The notes under the pieces are model-generated. The model made no database searches. It saw only the letters and a list, made by a program, of their open reading frames with translations, and had not been told where the DNA came from. From Paracoccaceae bacterium (GTDB lineage Bacteria > Pseudomonadota > Alphaproteobacteria > Rhodobacterales > Rhodobacteraceae), in the NCBI GenBank assembly GCA_015487255.1, contig WFQA01000271.1, forward strand, positions 1 through 8,202: 8,202 nucleotides of DNA, in the 5' to 3' direction. The first letter of the stretch is position 1. Every line of letters begins with the position of its first letter. This document shows positions 1-6,428 of the stretch, piece by piece. The translations under genes and the position numbers were made by a program.

Positions 1-908
1 TAGTTGTTATAACCATCCGCGCCACCGCCTATTACCAATTCCCCCTTGTCGGACTGGCTGATATAGCCATGCACGGTATTGGCCATCACCACCACATCAA
101 GGCAGGGTTTGACCGGCTCGCTGACCAGCGCCTGCAGCGAAACCGACTCGACCGGCAGCCGAAACCCCGCCATTTCGGCCAGCACGCCCGAATGCCCGGC
201 CACCACCAGCCCGAGCTTTTGGCACGCCACATCACCGCGCGTGGTCCGCACCCCGCGCACCTGCCCGTTTGACTGCATGATTCCGGTCACTTCGGTCTGC
301 TGGATGATATCCACCCCCAGCTTCGAGGCTGCGCGCGCATAGCCCCAGGCCACGGCATCATGGCGCGCGGTGCCGCCACGGGGCTGCCAGAGCGCGCCAA
401 GCACAGGGTAGCGCGGGCCACCCAGCTCGATCATAGGCACCCTGGCCTTTACCTGCGCTGGCGTCAGCATCTCGGTCTGCACCCCCTGAATCGCATTGGC
501 ATGGGTAATGCGCCCAAACCCCCGCAACTCGTGCTCGGTCTGGGCCAGCATCATCACCCCGCGCGGGCTGAACATGATGTTGTAGTTCAACTCGGCACTC
601 AGCCCCTCATAAAGCCCGCGCGCCTTTTCATAGATCGCCGCACTTTCATCCTGCAAATAATTCGAACGGATGATGGTGGTGTTACGCCCGGTATTGCCCC
701 CGCCAAGCCAGCCCTTTTCCAGCACTGCAATATCGGTAATGCCGTGGTTCCTTGCCAGATAATAGGCCGTGGCCAGCCCGTGCCCCCCTGCTCCGACGAT
801 CACCACCTGATAGGCTTTTTTCAACTCTGGCGAGCGCCACGCCCGCTTCCATCCACTATGATGACGCATCGCCTCCCGCGCTATGGCAAAACCCGAGTAT
901 TCTTTCAT
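1..908 (-). CDS. soxB: Sarcosine oxidase beta subunit, FAD-dependent (3' end cut by the window edge)
   Basis: Only about 302 N-terminal residues are visible; the family is usually a little over 400, so the last quarter lies off the left edge. The protein starts MKEYSGFAIAREAM and has a dinucleotide-binding beta-alpha-beta motif GAGGHG at residues 39-44, followed by LEKGWLGGGNTGRNTT and RSNYL. These are typical of the beta subunit of heterotetrameric sarcosine oxidase, which oxidatively demethylates sarcosine to glycine using FAD and covalent FMN, with tetrahydrofolate as C1 acceptor. The stretch GGTARHDAVAWGYARAAS contains H183, the likely equivalent of the FMN-linked histidine known in this family; that assignment is by motif, not alignment. 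The ATG at 906-908 is preceded by GGAG (complement of 916-919) at a 7-nt spacing. The partner genes soxD, soxA and soxG would be expected beyond the left edge but cannot be seen. A related FAD amine oxidoreductase such as dimethylglycine dehydrogenase is less likely. Confidence 0.92.
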   Translation of the reverse strand, partial: MKEYSGFAIAREAMRHHSGWKRAWRSPELKKAYQVVIVGAGGHGLATAYYLARNHGITDIAVLEKGWLGGGNTGRNTTIIRSNYLQDESAAIYEKARGLYEGLSAELNYNIMFSPRGVMMLAQTEHELRGFGRITHANAIQGVQTEMLTPAQVKARVPMIELGGPRYPVLGALWQPRGGTARHDAVAWGYARAASKLGVDIIQQTEVTGIMQSNGQVRGVRTTRGDVACQKLGLVVAGHSGVLAEMAGFRLPVESVSLQALVSEPVKPCLDVVVMANTVHGYISQSDKGELVIGGGADGYNN

Positions 909-1101
909 GATCCGGCTCCGGTTATCACGGTGATGTGAGTGTAATACCCGCAAATCCATCTATATGCAAAGCCTGTAACCGGCGCTGCCTGCCTGGTTCG
1001 CGACATTTGCGCACCCACCCGCCCTTTGGGGTGATCAGCCGTTGCGTAATGTTGCCAAGCCAGCGTATTCTGCGCCCGACTAAAGCAAAAGGTGGCAAAA
1101 A
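909..1101. promoter_or_regulatory. Divergent soxB / ccmI intergenic region
   Basis: This 193-bp spacer must carry the start signals for both divergent genes. Toward soxB (minus strand) there is a sigma-70-like pair: TTGCAT (complement of 964-969) and TATTAC (complement of 941-946), 17 bp apart. Toward ccmI (plus strand) TTGCGT at 1042-1047 and TATTCT at 1066-1071 are 18 bp apart. Each hexamer matches the consensus at only three or four positions, so these are candidates, not calls. A short inverted repeat ATCAC-G-GTGAT lies at 924-934, between the soxB candidate promoter and its ribosome binding site. I see no gene here. Confidence 0.35.
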
Positions 1102-2334
1102 ATGGCTTTCTGGATTCCGGCAATTTTGGCAACAATTATCGTGATTGGCTGGATGTTGTGGCCACTGTTGCGGCGCGAGAAAGACACGCCTGCCAGCGCC
1201 AGCTATGACATGCAGGTTTTCAAGGACCAACTCAAGGAAATCAAAGCCGACGAGGCGCGCGGAGTGATCTCCGCCACGGAGGCCCAGCGGGTGCGCACCG
1301 AGGTCTCCCGCCGCCTGCTCGCCGCCGCCAAACTGGCCGAGGCCGAGCCGCCCATCCCCAATGCCCCGGGCAGCACCACTATTGGCCTGGCTGCTGTTAT
1401 CTCGCTGTCGATAGTGCTTGGCGGGGTCGGGCTTTATTTCAGCTATGGCGCGCCGGGCTATCGAGACCTGCCGCAAAGCGAAAACCTCGCGCGGCGAGCT
1501 GCCGCCAATGATAACCGGCCCTCGCAGACCGAAGCGGAAGAATTTATTGCCGCGCGCCAGCCGGAGGAAAACTCTGCCCGGCCCGATGTGGAAAACCCGA
1601 ATCAAAACCGCGATGACCAGTTGATCGAGCAGCTTATAACTGTGCTGCAAGACCGCCCGGATGACCTTGAGGGTTACCGGATGCTGACCCGCGCCCTGGC
1701 CTCTTCCGGGCGGATGATCGAAGCCCATGCCGCCATGGATGTGGTGCTTGGCATTCTGGGTGGCACCGCCACGCCGGAAGATCATCTCGAACATGCCGAG
1801 ATCATGATATTGGCAACTCAGGGCTATGTCTCGCCCGATGCGATCAACGCGCTGGATCAGGTGATGCCGTTTATTCCCGATAACCCCCGTGCGCGCTATT
1901 ATGCCGGTCTGGCGCTGGCCCAATACGGCCAGCCGCGCCGCGCCTATGCGCTGTGGTCCCAGCTTTTGCTTGAAGGCCCGGAAGATGCCCCGTGGATAGC
2001 CGCGATTCGCGCCGGCATTGACGGGGTTGCCGCTGAAGCCGGTATTTCGCCGCAGGCCCCGCTGGCCGGCCCCTCGGCCGAGCAGGTCGAGGCAGCCGAA
2101 GAGCTGAGCACCGCCGAGCGCTCGGATATGATCCGCACCATGGTTGGGCAACTGACCGAGCGGCTGGCCAATGAGGGTGGCACGCTGGAGGAATGGCTGC
2201 GGCTGATCACCTCCAACAATGTGCTGGGCGAGCAGGAAGCCGCCACAAAAGCGTTGGAAGACGCCCGCACGATCTTTGCGGATGACCCTGCCGCGCTGGC
2301 CCGGATCGAGGCCGCCGGTGCCGAGCTGCAATGA
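1102..2334 (+). CDS. ccmI: Cytochrome c biogenesis protein CcmI (CycH), full length
   Basis: The 410-residue product matches the length and plan of CcmI in Rhodobacter-type bacteria. A transmembrane helix lies at residues 3-22 (FWIPAILATIIVIGWMLWPL), then a charged coiled-coil-prone cytoplasmic loop (about 25-85, with FKDQLKEIKADEARG). A second helix follows at about 92-113, then the characteristic GAPGYRDLP segment and a periplasmic domain with TPR-like helices (about 165-290; DRPDDLEGYRMLTRAL and NPRARYYAGLALAQYGQ). In the family, CcmI is part of the System I haem ligation complex and holds apocytochrome c for CcmF/CcmH; that role is from family knowledge. The ATG at 1102 has GGTGG at 1091-1095 as a modest ribosome binding site. 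The stop overlaps the ruvX start (ATGA, 2331-2334), suggesting translational coupling. No other ccm gene is adjacent, as in Rhodobacter, where ccmI is separate from the other ccm genes. Confidence 0.93.
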   Translation: MAFWIPAILATIIVIGWMLWPLLRREKDTPASASYDMQVFKDQLKEIKADEARGVISATEAQRVRTEVSRRLLAAAKLAEAEPPIPNAPGSTTIGLAAVISLSIVLGGVGLYFSYGAPGYRDLPQSENLARRAAANDNRPSQTEAEEFIAARQPEENSARPDVENPNQNRDDQLIEQLITVLQDRPDDLEGYRMLTRALASSGRMIEAHAAMDVVLGILGGTATPEDHLEHAEIMILATQGYVSPDAINALDQVMPFIPDNPRARYYAGLALAQYGQPRRAYALWSQLLLEGPEDAPWIAAIRAGIDGVAAEAGISPQAPLAGPSAEQVEAAEELSTAERSDMIRTMVGQLTERLANEGGTLEEWLRLITSNNVLGEQEAATKALEDARTIFADDPAALARIEAAGAELQ

Positions 2335-2804
2335 TCTTTAAAGAGATCGAGGGCTTTGCCGCCGCCTGCCCGGCGCCGCGCGGGCTGATCGGGCTTGACC
2401 TTGGCACCAAAACCATCGGCGTGGCGATCTCGGACCTGACCCAGAGCATCGCCACGCCCACCTCCACCATCCGGCGCAAAAAATTCACCATTGATGCCGC
2501 GGCGCTTTTGGCGATCATGGCCGAGCGCCAAATCGGCGGCATCGTGCTGGGGCTGCCGCGCAATATGGATGGCTCTGAAGGCCCCCGCGCCCAATCCACC
2601 CGCGCCTTTGCCCGCAATTTTGAACGGCTTTGTGATTTGCCGCTCACCTTTTGGGATGAGCGGCTTTCAACCGTTGCCGCCGAGCGGGCCTTGCTGGAGG
2701 GCGATGCCTCACGCGCGCGCCGGGCGGAGGTGATCGACCATGTGGCCGCCGGGTATATTCTGCAAGGGGCGCTGGACCGGCTGGCGAATTTGCGCCGTGG
2801 CTGA
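2331..2804 (+). CDS. ruvX: Holliday junction resolvase-like RuvX/YqgF nuclease
   Basis: The 157-residue product has the RNase H-fold signatures of the YqgF/RuvX family. GLDLGTKTIGVAISD at residues 21-35 carries the first acidic residue (D23). GLPRNMDGSEGPRA follows at 74-87, then FWDERLSTVAAERAL at 107-121 (D109/E110), and EVIDHVAAGYIL at 133-144 with the last acidic residue D136. Family members are implicated in resolving Holliday junctions and in 5' processing of pre-16S rRNA; which activity applies here cannot be read from the sequence. The length is slightly above the roughly 140-residue norm because of a short N-terminal extension before the first beta strand. The ATG lies inside the ccmI stop (ATGA), and the 3' end overlaps the next gene by 8 nt, so all three genes are very probably cotranscribed and translationally coupled. 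Confidence 0.94.
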   Translation: MIFKEIEGFAAACPAPRGLIGLDLGTKTIGVAISDLTQSIATPTSTIRRKKFTIDAAALLAIMAERQIGGIVLGLPRNMDGSEGPRAQSTRAFARNFERLCDLPLTFWDERLSTVAAERALLEGDASRARRAEVIDHVAAGYILQGALDRLANLRRG

Positions 2805-3015
2805 GCCGGGCCGAAAAACCAGCTCGCCCTGTGTGGATCTGTGTGTGATCCACCCGGCAAGCGGGCTGTGCATGGGCTGCTATCGCAGCACCGATGAAAT
2901 AGCCGGCTGGATGGATTATAGTGAAAAACAGCGGCAAGTAATCATGATGGAACTTCCTGCCCGTGCATCACAGGTTGGCGGGCAAAGGCGGGGCGGGAGG
3001 AAATCCCGCAGGTGA
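2797..3015 (+). CDS. DUF1289 domain small cysteine-motif protein
   Basis: A 72-residue product recognisable as DUF1289 by its SPCVDLC ... LCMGCYRSTDEIAGW core. Four cysteines (residues 12, 16, 25 and 28) form a CxxxC-x8-CxxC pattern, which suggests metal or Fe-S binding; the family's function is not established to my knowledge. I chose the GTG at 2797, which overlaps the ruvX stop by 8 nt, because no ATG lies between it and the conserved core. An in-frame ATG at 2740 would add 19 residues (MWPPGIFCKGRW...) that are just the out-of-frame reading of the ruvX 3' end. No strong Shine-Dalgarno precedes the GTG (weak GGCGA at 2783-2787), so expression probably relies on coupling to ruvX. The C-terminal tail is basic and glycine-rich (GGQRRGGRKSRR). 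Confidence 0.82.
   Translation: MAEPGRKTSSPCVDLCVIHPASGLCMGCYRSTDEIAGWMDYSEKQRQVIMMELPARASQVGGQRRGGRKSRR
2993..3009 (+). terminator. Weak hairpin at the end of the ccmI-ruvX-DUF1289 unit
   Basis: GCGGGA (2993-2998) and TCCCGC (3004-3009) form a perfect 6-bp stem around a 5-nt GGAAA loop, inside the last codons of the DUF1289 gene. No U-tract follows directly; the nearest T-rich run is about 22-36 nt downstream (3031-3048). It may assist termination or protect the 3' end, but it is not a canonical intrinsic terminator, and GC-rich coding sequence can give such a stem by chance. Confidence 0.25.
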
Positions 3016-3106
3016 GTCTAAATAGTCACAGTTTATTAATTTTTATTCCATAGCTTTAACGGATCGCGATTTCGTGGTAGGGTGAGCTAAAGAATACAGG
3101 ATAAAC
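3016..3106 (+). promoter_or_regulatory. AT-rich spacer and likely promoter region of the retropepsin gene
   Basis: These 91 bp contain a markedly AT-rich stretch (about 3018-3060, including TTTATTAATTTTTATT) that contrasts with the GC-rich coding sequence on both sides. The gene's ribosome binding site is ACAGGA at 3096-3101, 5 nt before the ATG at 3107. The best sigma-70-like pair I can find is TTTAAC (3055-3060) and TAGGGT (3078-3083), 17 bp apart, each matching only three positions, so the promoter itself is unproven. The spacer suggests the protease gene is transcribed separately from the upstream trio. Confidence 0.35.
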
Positions 3107-3751
3107 ATGCGGTTACTGACCTTTCTTATAACCTTTTACGCAGCTGTTCTGCTGCTGGCTCGCGGCACGATTGCCGGGTATATGTCTTTGCCCGGCGGAA
3201 TTATCTGGCTGGACATACTGATCGCCATTCTGTTTGCCACTGCTTTCGGGCTGTTTCGCGGCCCCGGCAAGGGGTTTGCGGCGGGCACATTGCCAATAGT
3301 GCTGGTTGGCGGCGGGGTTTTTGCCATGATCCAGCTTGATTTTATCGAGCCGGACCCATTGGCCGCCGTGGCCACCGCACCGATGGAGGCCACGCTCAAC
3401 CGCGCATGGGATGGCCATTTTCGCGCCATCGCCCGGATTGACAACGCCGATATCGGTGTGCTGATGGATACCGGTTCCTCACTGATATTGCTTCGCTATG
3501 ATGACGCTATCCGCGCCGGGGTGGAGCCGGACCTGCTTGATTTCAACATCCCGCTCACCACGGCAAACGGGCGCAGCTATGTGGCCTCTTACCAGTTTTC
3601 GCAGGTGCGCATTGGCGGGGTTGTAGTGCGCAATGTTGAAGGGGCAATCGCCCAGCCGGGTGCCTTGTTCAACTCCCTGCTCGGCATGAGCTTCATCGAG
3701 CAGCTTTCCGAAACCGTGATCCGCAAGGACGCGATGATTTTGCGCCAATAG
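3107..3751 (+). CDS. Membrane-anchored retropepsin-like aspartic protease (TIGR02281 type)
   Basis: The 214-residue product has hydrophobic segments at about residues 2-18, 33-50 and 59-77, then a soluble domain. That domain has the aspartic protease active-site motif VLMDTGSSLILL (D121-T122-G123-S124), the flap-region TTANGRSYVA (151-160), and the closing GALFNSLLGMSFIEQLSETV. This pattern is the single-domain clan AA aspartic protease family common in alphaproteobacteria. One DTG motif per chain implies that, as in retroviral proteases, activity would need a dimer; that is family reasoning. With an N-terminal membrane anchor the catalytic domain probably faces the periplasm, but topology is inferred. 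Substrate and physiological role are unknown to me. DTGSS rather than the more frequent DTGA(T/S) is a minor variation. It ends 18 bp before the convergent TauE/SafE gene. Confidence 0.86.
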   Translation: MRLLTFLITFYAAVLLLARGTIAGYMSLPGGIIWLDILIAILFATAFGLFRGPGKGFAAGTLPIVLVGGGVFAMIQLDFIEPDPLAAVATAPMEATLNRAWDGHFRAIARIDNADIGVLMDTGSSLILLRYDDAIRAGVEPDLLDFNIPLTTANGRSYVASYQFSQVRIGGVVVRNVEGAIAQPGALFNSLLGMSFIEQLSETVIRKDAMILRQ

Positions 3752-3757
3752 CTAGGC

Positions 3758-3778
3758 TTGGCTGCGCTTTCAGCCCAA
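3758..3778. terminator. Possible shared hairpin between convergent genes
   Basis: Between the stop of the protease gene (3749-3751) and that of the convergent transporter gene (3770-3772), TTGGCTG (3758-3764) can pair with CAGC-C-CAA (3771-3778) as a 7-bp stem with one bulged base and a 6-nt loop. It could serve both transcripts, but neither strand has a following U-tract and the structure runs into the 3' end of the transporter coding sequence. Low confidence. Confidence 0.25.
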
Positions 3779-4582
3779 TAATGCCTTGCGCAGCATGTTC
3801 AGCGCCATCAGTATGATAAACCCGGCAAATACCCGCTTCAGCGGTTTGGGGTTCATCATATGGGCCAGCTTGACCCCGAGTGGCGCGGTAAGCAGGGTCA
3901 TCGAAACCACCACGCCAAAGGCAATCAGGTTGACCCGGCCAATGGTGAAAGGCGGCGCGCCGGGGTCTCCCCAGCCGGTAAACAAAAAACCGATGGTCGA
4001 GGGCACGGCGATGATCAGCCCAAACCCGGCAGCGGTGGCCACCGCATTGTGAATCGTGCGGCCATAGAGGCTCATCAGCGGCACGCCAAAACTGCCGCCA
4101 CCAATGCCCATCAGCACCGACAAAAACCCGATAACCGGCGAAACCACCATCCGCACCCAGCCAGCGGGCATGGTGCTGCCCAGCCGCCAATCCATCCGGC
4201 CAAAAGCCATATAAAGCCCGATGACCACCCCAAGAATGCCAAAAATCAGCATCAGGCTCTGGGATTTCAGCCCCGAGGCCAGCAAAACCCCAAACAGGGC
4301 ACCAAGGGCAATACCGGGTGCCCAGCCTCGCAATATCTCCCACTCGACCGCGGCTTTTTTATGGTGGCTCAGCACCGAGCGCACCGAGGTAACGATAATC
4401 GTGGCCAGCGAGGTGGCAACACTGATCTGCATCAGCCCGTCGCTCTCATAACCCAACGAGGCAAAGGCATAATAAAACGCCGGCACCAGAATGATGCCGC
4501 CGCCAACCCCAAGCAGCCCCGCCGCCACCCCGGCAAAAGCGCCAATCATCAGCAAAAACACCAGCAGCAAAACCATTTCCAT
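3770..4582 (-). CDS. TauE/SafE-family (TSUP) membrane transporter
   Basis: The 270-residue product is strongly hydrophobic with about eight predicted membrane segments. It carries the two internally repeated glycine-rich motifs of the TauE/SafE family: AGLLGVGGGIILVPAFYYAF at residues 21-40 and IGFLSVLMGIGGGSFGVPLM at 151-170. Family members export or import sulfite, sulfoacetate, sulfolactate and other organosulfur anions; nothing here fixes the substrate. The ATG at 4582 lies 3 nt after the dusA stop, and AAAGGG (complement of 4589-4594) within the end of dusA supplies a good ribosome binding site with 6-nt spacing, so it is almost certainly coexpressed with dusA. No taurine or sulfite catabolic gene is nearby to support a specific role. 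Confidence 0.9.
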   Translation of the reverse strand: MEMVLLLVFLLMIGAFAGVAAGLLGVGGGIILVPAFYYAFASLGYESDGLMQISVATSLATIIVTSVRSVLSHHKKAAVEWEILRGWAPGIALGALFGVLLASGLKSQSLMLIFGILGVVIGLYMAFGRMDWRLGSTMPAGWVRMVVSPVIGFLSVLMGIGGGSFGVPLMSLYGRTIHNAVATAAGFGLIIAVPSTIGFLFTGWGDPGAPPFTIGRVNLIAFGVVVSMTLLTAPLGVKLAHMMNPKPLKRVFAGFIILMALNMLRKALLG

Positions 4583-4585
4583 ATT

Positions 4586-5554
4586 CTACCCTTTCACCGC
4601 CGCGTAAGCCTGCATCACCAGCTCTGGCCCGGCCCCATGCAAATGCGCCCCTTCCGAGAGCATCCGCCGCCAGCGCCGCGCCCCGGGCCGCCCGGCAAAG
4701 GCCCCCAGCATATGCCGGGTAATCTGGTTGAGCCGCGCGCCTTTGGCAAGCTCTGCTTCGATATATTCACATATCTGCGCCATGATCTCCGCCTCGGGGC
4801 GCGCCGGCCTGCCGCCAAATATCCGCTCATCCGCTGTTGACAGAATATCAAACGGTTGGTGATAGGCCGCGCGGCCGATCATCACCCCGTCCATATGTTT
4901 CAGGTGGGTTTCGGCCTCGTCAAGCGAGGAAATGCCCCCATTCAGGCAAATCTCCAGCGCCGGAAAGGCGGCTTTCATATCATAAACCAGCCCGTAATCC
5001 AGCGGCGGCACCTCGCGGTTTTGCTTGGGCGAAAGCCCCTGTAGCCACGCTTTGCGGGCATGGATGGTAAAGCTCCCCACCCCAGCCGCCGCAACCTGCC
5101 CGATAAAATCCGGCAACACCGCACGCGGCGCCTGCTCATCCACCCCGATCCGGCATTTCACCGTAATCTCCGCCCCCTGCCCCTGCATGGCCTCCACGCA
5201 TCTGGCCACCAGCCCCGGCTGCTCCATCAAGACCGCGCCAAAACTGCCCGATTGCACCCGGTCTGACGGGCAACCGACATTGAGGTTGATCTCCCGATAG
5301 CCAAAACCGGCGGCAATCCGGCTGGCCTCGGCCAGCGCCTGCGGCTGCGAGCCGCCAAGCTGCAGCGCCACGGGCTGCTCGGAGGGGTGAAAGCCCAGCA
5401 GGCGCTTTTGGTCGCCGTGGATCACCGCATTGGCGGTCACCATTTCGGTGTAAAGCAGGGTCTCATGGCTGATCAACCGGTGGAAATACCGGCAATGCCG
5501 GTCGGTCCAGTCCATCATCGGGGCAACGGATAATCTTCGGTTGAGCACGGTCAT
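4586..5554 (-). CDS. dusA: tRNA-dihydrouridine(20/20a) synthase DusA
   Basis: The 322-residue product is an FMN-dependent TIM-barrel enzyme that reduces uridine 20/20a in the tRNA D-loop. The N-terminal SVAPMMDWTDRHCRYF (residues 9-24) and LYTEMVTANAV (34-44) are DusA hallmarks. INLNVGCPSDRVQSGSFGA (89-107) contains the catalytic cysteine C95. TVKCRIGVDE (131-140) supplies the FMN-contacting K133. IHARKAWLQGLSPKQNREVP (164-183) is characteristic of DusA rather than DusB or DusC. NGGISS (205-210) and GRAAYH (227-232) form the phosphate-binding end of the barrel. I start it at the ATG at 5554: the reading frame stays open for 54 more codons to 5716, but that extension (MPWPCSGTPNITPRM...) reads the upstream gene out of frame. 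The ribosome binding site is weak (GAGA, about 9 nt upstream). It follows the amidotransferase gene by 46 nt and is coupled to the transporter gene downstream. Confidence 0.95.
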   Translation of the reverse strand: MTVLNRRLSVAPMMDWTDRHCRYFHRLISHETLLYTEMVTANAVIHGDQKRLLGFHPSEQPVALQLGGSQPQALAEASRIAAGFGYREINLNVGCPSDRVQSGSFGAVLMEQPGLVARCVEAMQGQGAEITVKCRIGVDEQAPRAVLPDFIGQVAAAGVGSFTIHARKAWLQGLSPKQNREVPPLDYGLVYDMKAAFPALEICLNGGISSLDEAETHLKHMDGVMIGRAAYHQPFDILSTADERIFGGRPARPEAEIMAQICEYIEAELAKGARLNQITRHMLGAFAGRPGARRWRRMLSEGAHLHGAGPELVMQAYAAVKG

Positions 5555-5600
5555 ATGGGTATCTCGGATAAAAGCAGGATGGGCCAAACCGGCCGGGTGC

Positions 5601-6356
5601 TCAACTGCCGGTGGCGATGATCCGGCGCATATCGGCACCAAAGGCCTCGAATAGCGGGCGGGAGACCTCGTCATGCGCGGCGTTATATTCGGGGTGCCAC
5701 TGCACGGCCATGGCAAAGGCGGCGGCGTCTTTTATATAGATCGCCTCGGGGGTGTTATCCTCGGCGCGGCCTTCCACCACCACCCGTTCGGCCGGCTCGC
5801 ATATCCCCTGCCCGTGCAGCGAGTTGACCAGCACCTCGACCGCGCCGAATATCTCGGCGAACCTGCCGCCGTAAAGCATGGAAACCGTATGGCGATGGGC
5901 GAATTTCTCGTCGATCGTGCCCTCGGTGGGCATGCGGTGGTTCATCCGGCCGGGCAGGTCGCGGATCTCCGGGTGCAGGGTGCCGCCAAAGGCCACGTTG
6001 AACTCCTGAAAGCCGCGGCAAATGCCCAGTATCGGCTTACCGATCTCCACACAGTGGCGAATCAATGGCAGGGTCAGGCTGTCGCGGTTCATATCAAATG
6101 CACCATGCGCTTCGGTCGGCTCGTGGCCATAGTGGCTGGGGTGCACATTGGGGCGGCCACCGGTAAACATAAAGCCGTCACAGGCGGCGGCCACTTCTTC
6201 AACCGTGCCGATCGAGGGCATGGCGGGCACAATAAAGGGCAAGGCATCGGCCACATTGGCCACTGCATCTATGTTCATCACACCAACAGTCTGCACCGGA
6301 TAGTCTTCGTCCAGCAGGTTAAAATTGCCAATGATGCCTACAATCGGGCGTCTCAT
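5601..6356 (-). CDS. Class I glutamine amidotransferase-like / gamma-glutamyl-GABA hydrolase family (peptidase C26)
   Basis: The 251-residue product has the full triad of the class I amidotransferase fold: C113 in the nucleophile elbow GICRGFQEFNVAFGGTLH (111-128), and H221/E223 in VQWHPEYNA (218-226). FTGGRPNVHPSHYG (64-77) and HGAFDMNRDSLTLPLIR (84-100) are typical of the PuuD-like family, whose founding member hydrolyses gamma-glutamyl-GABA in putrescine breakdown. No other putrescine-pathway gene (puuA, puuB, puuC) is visible here, so the substrate is unassigned; related members act on other gamma-glutamyl or polyglutamyl compounds. The ATG at 6356 is supported by a strong AGGAGT ribosome binding site (complement of 6362-6367) at 5-nt spacing. 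It is the first gene of a probable minus-strand operon with dusA and the TSUP transporter. Confidence 0.88.
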   Translation of the reverse strand: MRRPIVGIIGNFNLLDEDYPVQTVGVMNIDAVANVADALPFIVPAMPSIGTVEEVAAACDGFMFTGGRPNVHPSHYGHEPTEAHGAFDMNRDSLTLPLIRHCVEIGKPILGICRGFQEFNVAFGGTLHPEIRDLPGRMNHRMPTEGTIDEKFAHRHTVSMLYGGRFAEIFGAVEVLVNSLHGQGICEPAERVVVEGRAEDNTPEAIYIKDAAAFAMAVQWHPEYNAAHDEVSRPLFEAFGADMRRIIATGS

Positions 6357-6387
6357 ATTTTACTCCTGTATTTCGGTAAATATGCGC

Positions 6388-6399
6388 CCGCAATTGCGG
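6388..6399. repeat. 12-bp perfect palindrome CCGCAATTGCGG
   Basis: A perfect, gapless two-fold symmetric 12-mer in the divergent spacer. It sits inside the spacer of the candidate minus-strand promoter, where a dimeric repressor could bind. About two perfect 12-bp palindromes would be expected by chance in a window of this size, but only about 0.03 in a 111-bp spacer. Operator function is an inference. Confidence 0.5.
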
Positions 6400-6415
6400 C
6401 AGATCAAGGTGTGAT

Positions 6416-6428
6416 TGCAAATTTTGCA
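6416..6428. repeat. 13-bp inverted repeat TGCAAA-T-TTTGCA
   Basis: Two 6-bp arms (6416-6421 and 6423-6428) around a single central T, 16 bp to the right of the perfect palindrome and about 40 bp before the ydcH start. It overlaps both candidate -35 elements for ydcH. It may be a binding site for a dimeric regulator; no specific regulator can be named from the sequence. Confidence 0.45.

Noticed and set aside
69..342. Plus-strand open frames with a His-rich start (MHGIGHHHHIK...)
   Set aside because: They lie opposite soxB; the His-rich stretch is the reverse reading of conserved soxB codons.
918..982. 7-bp inverted repeat CCGGTTA / TAACCGG with arms 51 bp apart in the soxB/ccmI spacer
   Set aside because: A pair of 7-bp arms at unrestricted spacing is expected about once by chance in 193 bp, and the arms do not flank a coherent promoter.
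925..2331. Long open frame (468 codons) on the minus strand opposite ccmI
   Set aside because: It is an antisense shadow of a clearly recognisable ccmI in GC-rich DNA. Its translation resembles no family I know, and it begins and ends at the limits of the ccmI frame.
3860..4840. 326-codon plus-strand open frame opposite the TSUP transporter and dusA genes
   Set aside because: It spans parts of two well-supported minus-strand genes, is low in complexity (rich in His, Gln, Pro and Asn), and has no recognisable domain.
5555..5600. GC-rich self-complementary bases (CCGGCCGG and GGCC...GGCC) between the amidotransferase gene and dusA
   Set aside because: The stems are only 4 bp and no U-tract follows, so a terminator or attenuator is not supported.
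5555..5716. 54-codon N-terminal extension of dusA
   Set aside because: It reads through the 3' end of the amidotransferase gene out of frame and does not resemble any DusA N-terminus; the ATG at 5554 fits the family length.
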